Shown here: piece by piece, positions 54,576 to 62,316 of the stretch
Layout: each line of letters begins with the position of its first letter
Numbering within the stretch: position 1 is the stretch's first letter
Origin: Methanothrix sp.
Lineage (GTDB): Archaea; Halobacteriota; Methanosarcinia; Methanotrichales; Methanotrichaceae
Direction of reading: 5' to 3'
Length of the DNA stretch: 64,000 nt
NCBI RefSeq assembly: GCF_016706325.1
Contig: NZ_JADJJX010000003.1
Span: forward strand, 1 to 64,000
Position numbers and translations under genes: made by a program
Notes under the pieces: model-generated
The model's database searches: none
What the model saw: only the letters and a program-made list of their open reading frames with translations
Told to the model about the DNA's origin: nothing

Positions 54576-55433
54576 TCAAATATTTAGCTCTATTTTGACC
54601 TTTCCTCCACCCAAACTTTTTTGTCCACCAAGGATTTTAATATTATTTAAAGAGGGAATTACTATCTCGTTCAGCAACACTAGCTGACGCTCAACTTCGT
54701 TTGGTTCCGCCCAATTTGCCAGCCATAGATCAACTTTAACACCACCGATCTCACGACATTGTCCAAAGGTTGCACTTTGCCTTTGCTCCATAATGGTTAT
54801 ATTTCCCGTAAATACTGAACCTGGTTTCACCAGCTCACCAGTTACGATAGCTCCGGGTGCAGCCGTCTTAGACTGACGATCAATACGTATTCTGGTTTGA
54901 TCTATACGCAATTCACCTGGTACAGAGAAGAAGTTATCAATTCGCAGGAAACCCTCTAATCCCGTTGCACCAAAGAAGTAAGATACCGGGCACAAACCAA
55001 TAAGTCCCCGATTATTTTTTGGAATAATGATCCTATCATCTTCTACTTTAATTTCTGAATTTTCTCTGCGATATCCCTTTGAAAATAGATCCTGTTCTGC
55101 TTTTGAGGGTCTCGGAGAAGGAATAGATGGCTTTAGCAGGTCCATCGCATCATTGGCTAAATTAAGTTTTTTTGCTAAGGAATCCTTTTTCTCTATTAAA
55201 TGCCATTCGACCTGCTGCCTGAAGGCCCCTTTAAAAGATGAAGCAGGGATAACAGGTTGACCATCCACGCTGAATACAGGCTGTTTTTTCTCTGTGAGTG
55301 GTGAGGGTGTTCCGCCAAGATGCAGAAATGATCCTTCTTCAACTTCTATTTTTAGTGGTAAGACAAAGATGCCCTGGTTACCCATCTTTTCTAGCTTAGG
55401 CATTTGCGTCAAGGATTGGATATATGTTGTCAT
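54576..55433 (-). CDS. Type III Cas7-like RAMP protein (Csm3/Cmr4-like)
   Basis: A 285-residue backbone subunit. The RAMP start LPLKIEVEEGSFLHLGGTPS and the IPASSFKGAFRQQVEWHL (GSSLKG-like) motif are clear. A later strand CPVSYFFGATGLEGFLRIDN and a C-terminal glycine loop (ILGGQKSLGGGKVKIEL) complete the fold. The Asp that cuts target RNA in Csm3/Cmr4 lies just before PV in family members; here the segment is SPLTEKKQPVFSVDG, so Lys/Gln occupies it. RNA cutting may be lost. It overlaps the upstream gene by 4 bases. AT-rich codon use compared with neighbours. Confidence 0.78.
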   Translation of the reverse strand: MTTYIQSLTQMPKLEKMGNQGIFVLPLKIEVEEGSFLHLGGTPSPLTEKKQPVFSVDGQPVIPASSFKGAFRQQVEWHLIEKKDSLAKKLNLANDAMDLLKPSIPSPRPSKAEQDLFSKGYRRENSEIKVEDDRIIIPKNNRGLIGLCPVSYFFGATGLEGFLRIDNFFSVPGELRIDQTRIRIDRQSKTAAPGAIVTGELVKPGSVFTGNITIMEQRQSATFGQCREIGGVKVDLWLANWAEPNEVERQLVLLNEIVIPSLNNIKILGGQKSLGGGKVKIELNI

Positions 55434-55996
55434 TTTAAGACCTCCACAAATTCACTTAATGAATTAATTTTGCGAACAAAAAAAGCAATTTCGAGCGGCT
55501 CTACCCTCTGGTTATAGAGGTTCCTTACAATTTCAAGTAGTGCCACCAATGCTTGTCGCCTCCGAGCATCCTTTTCCTTCTGTATCTTGGATAAGAAAAA
55601 ATGTTCCGCTACTGATTGACTATGTCCTTCAATAATCTTACCGAAATCCTCCATGTTTGGAAGATTGCAAATTACTGGGCCAAAACTTTCCAATTGATCT
55701 AGAAGGCTTCGAACGAAAGATGAATCTTGCACTATGCGATTTTCAAGGCCGCTTAAGAGCCTTCGGGCATCCTCAAGATGACGTTTCCTATTGGGATCGC
55801 GTTCCCTGGCAATTTTTTCTCTAACAACGTCTTGTGATTGGCGCACTAACTGTAGTGCTTGGCTCGTATCATTCTTGGATAAAGCATCCTTCAGTCTGCA
55901 AAAATCTGCCTCATCGATCAATTCCTGCGGCATCCAGAATATACGCCGATCATTTAGAGCATCATGTATAGCTTCTTCAATAGGATTAGCGATCAT
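55430..55996 (-). CDS. Putative type III small subunit (Cas11-like)
   Basis: A helical protein of about 188 residues; ATG 55996 (MIANPIEEAIHDALNDRR), with ATG 56014 also open. I cannot match it to a named family. Position between the Cas5-like and Cas7-like genes, the absence of beta-type RAMP motifs, and its helical makeup (LRQ, EKIARERDPNRKRHLEDARR, RRQALVALLEIVRNLYNQ) fit a Csm2/Cmr5-type small subunit fused to extra helices. It overlaps the next gene by 4 bases and the previous by about 11. Confidence 0.5.
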   Translation of the reverse strand: MIANPIEEAIHDALNDRRIFWMPQELIDEADFCRLKDALSKNDTSQALQLVRQSQDVVREKIARERDPNRKRHLEDARRLLSGLENRIVQDSSFVRSLLDQLESFGPVICNLPNMEDFGKIIEGHSQSVAEHFFLSKIQKEKDARRRQALVALLEIVRNLYNQRVEPLEIAFFVRKINSLSEFVEVLK

Positions 55997-56654
55997 ATTG
56001 ATATTCCTCTCCAATCAAAAAATCTGGTCCCTCCAAAATGGTCCCCGGAAGAATTGCCCTCTCATAGTGTCCACTTATCCTATGCATGTCTGGTCGGAAT
56101 AGGTAACCATAATTAGGGCTGATTATATCTCTTTTTGGATCGATTCCGAATGCCAAAGCATCATTTTCTCGGAGACGACCTCTTAGGTAGCCAATCTTAG
56201 TCATCGGCTGTACCTCTTGCTTCAAGCGCAATCGCAATTGTCCGAAGCCCTTCGACCTCATTGCACCGATCGAAACCAGATAATCGCTATTATCATTAAA
56301 GATACAACGTGTTTCATCAGAGGCTGCTACATAGATGTCACCCGTTATTTCCTTAATCCCATCTTTTGGTGCAAGATATTCGATGACCAAGGGAAGCTTT
56401 GCAGTCCCAATGGCGGAATCGAATGGAGCATAAGTATGAAGTTTCTTTTGATAGCTATCTTCGTCAAAGAAGCCAATAGCAACAAAATCTCTGAATCCAA
56501 AATGCTCAAAGAAGCATCCCATTAGGGTTGATGTCGGAATGGTCTCAACACATGGACGAAAGGTTCCTTTTTTTACTCTTTCACCAATGGCGACTGCTAA
56601 TGTGGTCAAATGCAATCTTAGAAAGCTTGGCAATCTTGATCTGTTATTTGACAT
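55986..56654 (-). CDS. Type III Cas5-like RAMP protein (Csm4/Csx10-like)
   Basis: A 222-residue protein beginning MSNNRSRLPSFLRLHLTTL. RAMP features: IPTSTLMGCFFEHFGF (IPGSSLxG-like), and a C-terminal glycine loop SIGAMRSKGFGQLRLRL. Such a single-RAMP with a G-rich loop between Cas10 and the small subunit matches the Cas5-group protein of type III complexes, which caps the crRNA 5' end. It overlaps the end of the Cas10-like gene by 11 bases. Confidence 0.7.
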   Translation of the reverse strand: MSNNRSRLPSFLRLHLTTLAVAIGERVKKGTFRPCVETIPTSTLMGCFFEHFGFRDFVAIGFFDEDSYQKKLHTYAPFDSAIGTAKLPLVIEYLAPKDGIKEITGDIYVAASDETRCIFNDNSDYLVSIGAMRSKGFGQLRLRLKQEVQPMTKIGYLRGRLRENDALAFGIDPKRDIISPNYGYLFRPDMHRISGHYERAILPGTILEGPDFLIGEEYQYDR

Positions 56655-58734
56655 GTGCAGTCATCTCCTTTGATCTGGTACCAACAAGACTATAAAAGTC
56701 AAGGATTTGTCGAAGACTTAGCTTGTTTTGCCACATCAATTCAAATATTTCAGGAAAACGTTTTCGCTGATTCAATGCCTGAATCATCGCTGTCAAATCG
56801 CCCGCATCTGTCTCAACAACGGCCAATTGATGTAATGCATGGCTGAGCTTATCGCCCCTCAATTTGTTCCTTAGAGCCAGGAATTGACTTGATTTAAGTT
56901 CAACAATATGAGTTCCGGGTTGTTGTAGACGAAAAACGGATCCTGATAATTGCGGTTTCTCAAAGAATCGCCAATGCTCTTGATATGGATATTTTATGTT
57001 TCCAAGGCTGGCGGCAAGCCTGATGGGACAATCTTCTAAACATTCTGGGAACCATCTCTGCAAAAGAGAGTAGAATGCATCTAGGATTTGTCCAAGTATC
57101 TCATTTTTATCAAGGCGGATAACAGTTAACTCATTATAATTTTTTATTGGATACGTAATTGCATCGGTTTGGATATCAATAGTCATTTGTGAGAAATGTT
57201 CGTTCTCTTTACATAGTATATCCCTAAATTCTTTTAGAAATGTGCGATACTGATCAATAAATTCCATCTGAGCTGCCAATGGTCTGAAATTTTTCTTAAA
57301 CTCTTCACGTGCTTCAAGAGGTACTTCTGCCATTCCTGGGCCATTATCGATATATTTATCAAAAAGCAGTTGCAAGTATCGCGCTAATTGCTCCTGATCC
57401 AATGACACTTTAAGCCAAAGGACTTGTTTTTCGGCATCCTCCCACTCAGATATTATTTTAGCTGGTTCCCCCATTTTTCTAATCCCATAACAAATAGGAC
57501 AAAGCCACTCAGTGATTTGATCTTTGATATATCTCTCACCTCGTCTTTGCTGACAAAGATCACATAGTGGTGGTTCAATTATTTCACTTATATTTGGCCA
57601 TAAATATCCACGACGAAGTTCTAGATAGCGTTTTTTCCTGGCTGCGGATCGATCCCCGTTATTGATGGCAATCAACTGCTCACGCGCTTTTGCTCCATTA
57701 CTCGTTATCAGATTTAGTTCCGCTTCCAATTCTTCATATTCTATCCAGAATCCCTTTTGTAGAAGTGGATTTACTATATCTGCTATATCTAAAATATTCT
57801 CTCTAGGTAGAATCAAGCAAAGAAAATCATCTGTGTTAAAGAGGACTGCGTAAGGCTGACATTCTGGATCACCATTTAGTTTTTGATCATCAACAATCTT
57901 TCTTATCATTTCCCCACGCAACTCAAGTACATTCAAATCCTGTAAACGAGCAATAGATTGTGGAAATCGCACATAACACTTTATCAAACGGAATATCCAC
58001 TTACCTTTATTATTTTCATTGATTCTTCCACCTGCGGCTTGAGGAAAGCTTGTTATTTCTTGATTATCATATTTTAACTTTAACATACCGTTTTCGTTGT
58101 TGATTTGAGTCCAATACAAAAGAACCCTGAAAATTTTGCCAGTTAAATCTAAATGAGTTCTTAATGGAATAATATTTCTTGGAACCGATTTATCTTCAGG
58201 CGTAAGCGAAAGGCTAATTTTATACTTGGTAAAAAAATCTTCTGGGCTTTCGCAGTCGTCTATGAAATTGAACATTTCTTTTAGCTCATTTGGTGTACGA
58301 AATGCCGCCCAATGATTGCCTTTCATCTGTTCCTCTTTATAATAGTTAGGTCGCCAAAGCAGGTTCACTCCCTCAAGAATCCTATCAAAGCCAGGTTTTT
58401 CTTCGCCAGCAACGCGAGTACGGCTAATTGTTGAAGCAAGTCTATCCGATATTACTGTTAATAATAGGCATGCTCTTCCTTTGTCATCAATGTTAGCTGG
58501 CAAACCTGATTTTTTTTCTAAACTTTTAAATTCATCATGCCATTGTCCCAACCAACTGGGAGATGCTGGTGCTTCAATTCCCAATTGAGATAAGTCAAAT
58601 TTATGATATGTATGGCCTTTGACTTTATCTAATCCTGATCTTTTTAGAGCGGATACGTCAACGAGTTTTCCAATATCATGGAGTTCAGCAATAAAGGGCT
58701 TTGATCTAGGCGTTCTAAAAGCATCATGCATCAT
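56644..58734 (-). CDS. Divergent Cas10 (Csx11-like) with HD motif and degenerate cyclase
   Basis: A 696-residue large subunit of a type III effector. N-terminal permuted HD nuclease motif ELHDIGKLVD with His19-Asp20. First palm domain with VLFNTDDFLCLILP (residues 300-303 NTDD). Zinc ribbon CDLC ... CPIC around 390-415. In the second palm domain the position of GGDD reads KNYNELTVIRLDKNEI (Asn532-Tyr533-Asn534-Glu535), followed by the conserved IRLAASLGNIKYP turn. The catalytic Gly-Gly-Asp-Asp is gone, so cyclic oligoadenylate synthesis is unlikely. The closest described analogues are the type III-C Csx11-like Cas10 with an inactive cyclase; those I recall are larger. Leaderless promoter. No cas1/2/6 nearby. 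Confidence 0.78.
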   Translation of the reverse strand: MMHDAFRTPRSKPFIAELHDIGKLVDVSALKRSGLDKVKGHTYHKFDLSQLGIEAPASPSWLGQWHDEFKSLEKKSGLPANIDDKGRACLLLTVISDRLASTISRTRVAGEEKPGFDRILEGVNLLWRPNYYKEEQMKGNHWAAFRTPNELKEMFNFIDDCESPEDFFTKYKISLSLTPEDKSVPRNIIPLRTHLDLTGKIFRVLLYWTQINNENGMLKLKYDNQEITSFPQAAGGRINENNKGKWIFRLIKCYVRFPQSIARLQDLNVLELRGEMIRKIVDDQKLNGDPECQPYAVLFNTDDFLCLILPRENILDIADIVNPLLQKGFWIEYEELEAELNLITSNGAKAREQLIAINNGDRSAARKKRYLELRRGYLWPNISEIIEPPLCDLCQQRRGERYIKDQITEWLCPICYGIRKMGEPAKIISEWEDAEKQVLWLKVSLDQEQLARYLQLLFDKYIDNGPGMAEVPLEAREEFKKNFRPLAAQMEFIDQYRTFLKEFRDILCKENEHFSQMTIDIQTDAITYPIKNYNELTVIRLDKNEILGQILDAFYSLLQRWFPECLEDCPIRLAASLGNIKYPYQEHWRFFEKPQLSGSVFRLQQPGTHIVELKSSQFLALRNKLRGDKLSHALHQLAVVETDAGDLTAMIQALNQRKRFPEIFELMWQNKLSLRQILDFYSLVGTRSKEMTAHVK

Positions 58735-58751
58735 AGAAAAAGGCGAACTTA

Positions 58752-58764
58752 ATCTTTATAAAGA
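58752..58764 (-). promoter_or_regulatory. TATA box for the type III operon
   Basis: Minus strand CTTTATAAAGATT lies 20-30 bases upstream of the ATG at 58734. The position implies a leaderless transcript for the four-gene operon. Confidence 0.6.
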
Positions 58765-58867
58765 TTCTGGTTGTTGTGTTTGACTCAGTTGATAATTCAT
58801 TTATATAATATATATCGATGGTTTTTCTCACTATCTTACATTGACAAAGTTCCTGTCGATTATATCA

Positions 58868-59068
58868 AAAATCCACAACGGCTCGCTGATGATCATGAAG
58901 GGCAAAGCACCCATCTTGTACTTGGAACGGCACTGCACAAATTTCGCTTCCCCTGCGGCAGACATCGCTTTTTACGATCTCCGACTGGGGGTAGTGGCAG
59001 TGGCCACCCAAAGCCAGGAGTGACAGGTGGCCAGGTGGTGGATGTGACGCTGCCGGTGGAGAAATAGG
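58868..59068 (+). pseudogene. csx3: Csx3-like remnant, copy 1
   Basis: Plus-strand frames recover GSLMIMKGKAPILYLERHC, AFYDLRLGVVAVATQSQE followed by a stop, and then GGQVVDVTLPVEK in another frame. This is the Csx3/Crn3 core (GxLVVVEGRAPIWRYG ... DPRLGAVVVASHNP). Csx3 proteins are CRISPR-associated and degrade cyclic oligoadenylate or RNA. The copy has lost the WRYG motif and is interrupted, so it is dead. Confidence 0.6.
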
Positions 59069-59171
59069 GCTAAGGGCTCGAACTGCAGTGAAAGCTCACA
59101 GTTCAACCGGGCCCGGCTGGAGAATATTAGCTCAGATATATCAGAAACGATCAACGGATCGCCCCGATTGT

Positions 59172-59450
59172 ATCCAAGCCACCCCGGCGCTGAGGGGGCC
59201 AGGGCACTACCGCGGGAGGCCCGAAGGGCCGACTCGCGTTGCCCAAAAAAAACAGCTCGTATCATAAATATAAATCGACTTTCTTGAAATAGCGCCATCC
59301 GACAGAGGGGGCAGATGAGAGAACCCTGGCCCAGCGAGAGAATAATATTCATTTTATAGCCCTCTGGGGCCAGGCTGCAATTCCGCTGCTATCTCAACCA
59401 GTCAATACTGCTAGATCCAAGCCACCCCGGCGCTGAGGGGGCGCCGGGCA
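59172..59450. repeat. Hairpin-core element, CRISPR-repeat-like fossil, copies 1 and 2
   Basis: A core of about 28 bases, ATCCAAGCCACCCCGGCGCT then GAGGGGGC, occurs at 59172-59199 and 59414-59441. The second copy extends to 59450. Within it GGCGC/GCGCC and CCCC/GGGG can pair. Lengths of 28-37 and a hairpin resemble CRISPR repeats of type I systems, but spacing is 242 and 500, not 60-75, and no spacers are visible. Confidence 0.35.
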
Positions 59451-59534
59451 TTACCATGCGTTTCACCACGGGCGGCGTCCAAAAAAGCAGCTTGCACGAA
59501 TAGATCGAACTCTCTTTGAATCAGGCCTGAAAAA

Positions 59535-59809
59535 ATGAACGCACCCACAGTCCACTCCATCACCCCCTCCTCTCCCATCACCCCCGCCGAACCGCTCCCG
59601 CCTTTGCCCGCCATCCCCCGCGGCTCGCTCGTCATCGTGGAGGGCCGGGCCCCCATCTGGCGCTACGGTATGGCGCTGCATGAATTGCACGCTTCGCCTG
59701 CGGCAGCGATTCCGTCGATCCGCGCCTCGGAGCAGTCATCGTGGCCAGCCACAACCCACAGTGGACAATGGGCCAGGTGGTGGATGTGACGCTGCCGGTG
59801 GAGAAATAG
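59535..59809 (+). pseudogene. csx3: Csx3-like gene, copy 2, one frameshift
   Basis: The best copy. ATG at 59535 (MNAPTVHSITPSSPITPAEP), then RGSLVIVEGRAPIWRYGMAL and HELHASPAAA. After a single shift at about 59712 the reading continues DSVDPRLGAVIVASHNPQW and GQVVDVTLPVEK to a TAG at 59807. All Csx3 hallmarks are present if the shift is ignored (length about 91 residues). The proline- and serine-rich start (SPITPAEPLPPLP) lies before the conserved domain. Confidence 0.65.
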
Positions 59810-60036
59810 GGCTAAGGGCTCGGACTGCAGTGAAAGCTCACAGTTCAACCAGGCCCGGCTGGAGAATATTAGCTCAGATATATCAGAAACGATCAACGGA
59901 TCGCCTCGATTGTATCCAAGCCACCCCGGCGTTGAGGGGGCTCAGGGAATTATCGCGCGTTTCACCGCGCGCGGCGTCCAAAAAAAAAGCAGCTTGCACG
60001 GATAGATCGAACTCCCTCTGAATCAGGCCTGAAAAA
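59810..60036. repeat. Downstream part of the 500-bp csx3 module
   Basis: After csx3 copy 2 a segment of about 130 bases nearly repeats the one after copy 1 (59069-59200), including AGCTCAGATATATCAGAAAC and the hairpin core. The stretch preceding copies 2 and 3 (AAAGCAGCTTGCACG with GATAGATCGAACTC) is also repeated. Copies 2 and 3 start 502 bases apart. Confidence 0.8.
59914..59941. repeat. Hairpin-core element, CRISPR-repeat-like fossil, copy 3
   Basis: Third copy of the hairpin core, with one C-to-T change (GGCGTTGAGGGGGC). It is followed by a degenerate version of the sequence after copies 1 and 2. Confidence 0.35.
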
Positions 60037-60142
60037 ATGAACGCACCCACAGTCCACTCCATCACCCCCTCCTCTCCCATCACCCCCTCAGAGCCGCTCC
60101 CGCCTTTGCCCGCCATCCCCTGCGGCTCGCTGGTGATCGTGG
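60037..60142 (+). pseudogene. csx3: Csx3-like gene, copy 3, truncated
   Basis: ATG at 60037 gives MNAPTVHSITPSSPITPSEP, like copy 2, and continues to GSLVIVE. The reading then breaks off into AT-rich sequence just before the GRAPIWRYG motif. The break falls nine bases before the right-hand end repeat, so the copy looks cut by the island's boundary. Confidence 0.6.
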
Positions 60143-60150
60143 AAATATAA

Positions 60151-60172
60151 TATAATTGCGTTGATACAAAAG
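60151..60172. repeat. Right end repeat of the CRISPR-related island
   Basis: TATAATTGCGTTGATACAAA then AG; a match of roughly 19 of 22 with 53457-53479, same orientation. It directly follows the truncated csx3 copy 3. Confidence 0.55.
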
Positions 60173-60512
60173 TCCCTGAGTTTTTTCAGATCCTTCAGAT
60201 GTATTTTAATATTATTTATTATATATATTTATTTTATTAACATTATTTCTCATCGGCGTGCTTGATCCAAAGAATATTAACTGGTCAACTGATTACGATA
60301 TACAATCATTCTGCACCGGATCGATGGAAGGCCGATGAACCAGAAGATAGCTAAGCCGGAATGGCTGGGATGCAGGGATGACAGGCTGAGGGGCCAGCTG
60401 AATCAGCTGCTCTAGACGATGCCAAGTGAACTCCCTTGAATGCAATGACCCCCAGAGGGCTACTTGGTGAGGTTGAACTGAACGTCAATGGCGGCACTAT
60501 TTTGAGGCCAGC
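60173..60512. other. Spacer right of the island
   Basis: About 340 bases, AT-rich at first. The only small frame is MNQKIAKPEWLGCRDDRLRG and a few more residues (24 codons) at about 60337-60411, with no support from length or family. Nothing else seen. Confidence 0.5.
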
Positions 60513-61586
60513 TCAATCCACTCTGACCTTCAAGCCTGTATTATCCACTTTGGTCTCCACAGCGATCTCGAGGCCCAGAGGTTCGATTATCTTCGCCACC
60601 TCATCCCGGCTGCGTTCAGTGACAATAGCGATGGAAGGGCCAACAGAACTCATTCCCACGAACTCCAGGCCTGCATCTCGAAGGATGCTCATATAGCGGT
60701 AGATCTCAAAGCCGTGGTGCTCCACCTCTGCTCTCTTTGAGCCCCGGAACTCTATCTCCCAGATGATATCGCCGATCTTTTTCAGGTCGTCCTTCTCCAG
60801 AGCGGGGATGAGATCCATGAGCAACAGATAAGCTTTCAGCTCCCGGTCCTGATAGTCGAGATTTCTGGCCCGGTTCATGAGCAGATCGAACTCAGAGCGG
60901 CCGGCGGAGGAGACGATGGTGGGGGGGATGGTGACAAAGACATTCTTGCCTTCGGCAAATCGTTGCTGGTAGACGAGGGCCAGCTCATCGCCGGTTATGA
61001 CCATGCCTCCATAGGTGGCTGCTGCCGGGCCCACGCCGGTCTCAAAGCCATTGGCAACCCGGCCATCCTCTGTCTCTTCCACGTAGTTGTGACCGATGAG
61101 CAGGCGGATCTGCTCTCTGTTCAGGGGGGAGCCCAAAGCAGTGTTCATGGCATGCCCCAAAGCCAAGAGGACCGATCCAGTGGAGCCGAGGCCGACATGC
61201 TTTCTCTGGTGGTCGCGGACTGTTATCTTGAATCCGCCCTCATAGCCGACTGTCTTTTTAAATACCTCTACAAAATGGCGCACTATTGGCTCGCGGGAAT
61301 AGTCGATCTCCAGGCCAGAGGGGGTGCATTCCACCTGGGCAGAGCAGTAGATCTGCAGGGCAAAGCCCGTTCCTCCACCCCCTGGCCGGTTGGGGGCAAA
61401 GCGGTTCATATCCAGTACCGTCAGATGGATGCGGCCTGGAGCGGTAACAGTGACCGTACCTGATACTGGCGTGAGCTTGTAGTCTCTCTCCAATCCCAGG
61501 GTCTTTATGTGCTGGCCCGGGAGAAAGGGCTGGAACTCATACTCCACCAGATCCAGATCCCCACCTCTAATCAATATCTTTGCCAA
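60513..61586 (-). CDS. GHMP-kinase superfamily protein (beta-RFAP-synthase-like)
   Basis: A 357-residue protein. GHMP features: VTAPGRIHLTVLDMNRF and the P-loop-like HVGLGSTGSVLLALGHAM (residue ~130), then a region ANGFETGVGPAAATYGGMVI, and C-terminal YLLLMDLIPALEKDDLKKIG, AGLEFVGMSSVGPSIAIV. It resembles beta-ribofuranosylaminobenzene 5'-phosphate synthase (methanopterin pathway; MptG) by RIHL..LD and the GLGS loop, but lacks MptG's TSGIG segment and has about 40 extra N-terminal residues. The substrate is therefore uncertain. Confidence 0.7.
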   Translation of the reverse strand: MAKILIRGGDLDLVEYEFQPFLPGQHIKTLGLERDYKLTPVSGTVTVTAPGRIHLTVLDMNRFAPNRPGGGGTGFALQIYCSAQVECTPSGLEIDYSREPIVRHFVEVFKKTVGYEGGFKITVRDHQRKHVGLGSTGSVLLALGHAMNTALGSPLNREQIRLLIGHNYVEETEDGRVANGFETGVGPAAATYGGMVITGDELALVYQQRFAEGKNVFVTIPPTIVSSAGRSEFDLLMNRARNLDYQDRELKAYLLLMDLIPALEKDDLKKIGDIIWEIEFRGSKRAEVEHHGFEIYRYMSILRDAGLEFVGMSSVGPSIAIVTERSRDEVAKIIEPLGLEIAVETKVDNTGLKVRVD

Positions 61587-61902
61587 GATCTCACCTTCGC
61601 GTCTGCCGCTACAAGCAGATGCTCTTTCCAGAGGCCTTCAGGGAAGTGACACAGACAGCCAGGCAGCCAGGCAGCCTCATATCCAGCCCGGAGATCGGGC
61701 CCGTCAAAAAGCAGTTGCTCATCAGGCTGTGGCTCAACTCCATCTAATGAAGCCCTAGCCTATGCCTTTGGGGGGTGGTGCGTCCAGAGGAGGCACAAAC
61801 TCTGCCGCCGTTTCTACTGTCTTTTTGGGTCATGGAAATGAGGATGATCTGCTCATTTTACATTCACTGTCTCTTTCTATTGCCTTTTTCTATTGCCTTT
61901 TT
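61587..61902. other. Spacer with a short repeat
   Basis: About 315 bases. A 14-base repeat (TTCTATTGCCTTTT, about three copies) at 61872-61908 borders the next gene's stop codon. Nothing else is recognisable. Confidence 0.5.
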
Positions 61903-62316
61903 CTATCTGTCCTCGTCGACCACATCAAATTCATCCATGTCAATTACCCGGACCCCCTTCCAGCTCTCTCCTCTGCTGCTTTGATCCCCCAGGCCGCCCT
62001 GTCTCTTTTGGAGCATACCCCATAAAAGGGCACCAAGGCCTGAGAATGCAAGCAATTCTGCAATCCAGCGGATCTTTTTATATCTCAATAGGAAGAGGCC
62101 GGCTGCTGCCTCGAAGATGGTGAGAAGCGGGCTGGCCCTCGCTCCGGGATTCGCCTTCGCGGCACCGGACATAAAGGTCTCTGCCTTGGCCCTGGTTGAG
62201 GGGCGAGTCAACCATCTAATGGCCCCGGCCAGGCTGCTCGTCAGCGCTCCTCGGATCGTCTTGTTTGCCAGAACTGCACCCAATGCCAATTTCATCAATC
62301 TGGTCAGCGTTCCCAT
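61903..62316 (-). CDS. Small membrane protein of unknown function
   Basis: A 137-residue protein, MGTLTRLMKLALGAVLANKT at the start. Hydrophobic segments at about residues 8-30 and WIAELLAFSGLGALLWGML (about 83-101), with a basic middle (TRPSTRAKAETF) and an acidic C-terminal tail (VIDMDEFDVVDEDR). No family recognised. Its start overlaps the end of the next gene upstream by 13 bases, so the two are co-translated. Confidence 0.65.
   Translation of the reverse strand: MGTLTRLMKLALGAVLANKTIRGALTSSLAGAIRWLTRPSTRAKAETFMSGAAKANPGARASPLLTIFEAAAGLFLLRYKKIRWIAELLAFSGLGALLWGMLQKRQGGLGDQSSRGESWKGVRVIDMDEFDVVDEDR

Noticed and set aside
54213..54587. Arginine/glycine-rich frames over the csb2 remnant
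   Set aside because: Out-of-frame readings of GC-rich csb2 sequence; the recognisable Csb2 residues are in the other frame.
59172..59941. An active CRISPR array
   Set aside because: Only three copies with spacing of 242 and 500 bases and duplicated flanks; no regular spacers.
59411..60116. Gly-rich minus-strand frames in the csx3 modules
   Set aside because: Antisense of csx3-like coding sequence and its duplication; no motifs.
53457..60172. Attachment sites of an integrated virus
   Set aside because: No integrase, no tRNA target, and the repeats are short and imperfect. Kept only as a possible recombination boundary.
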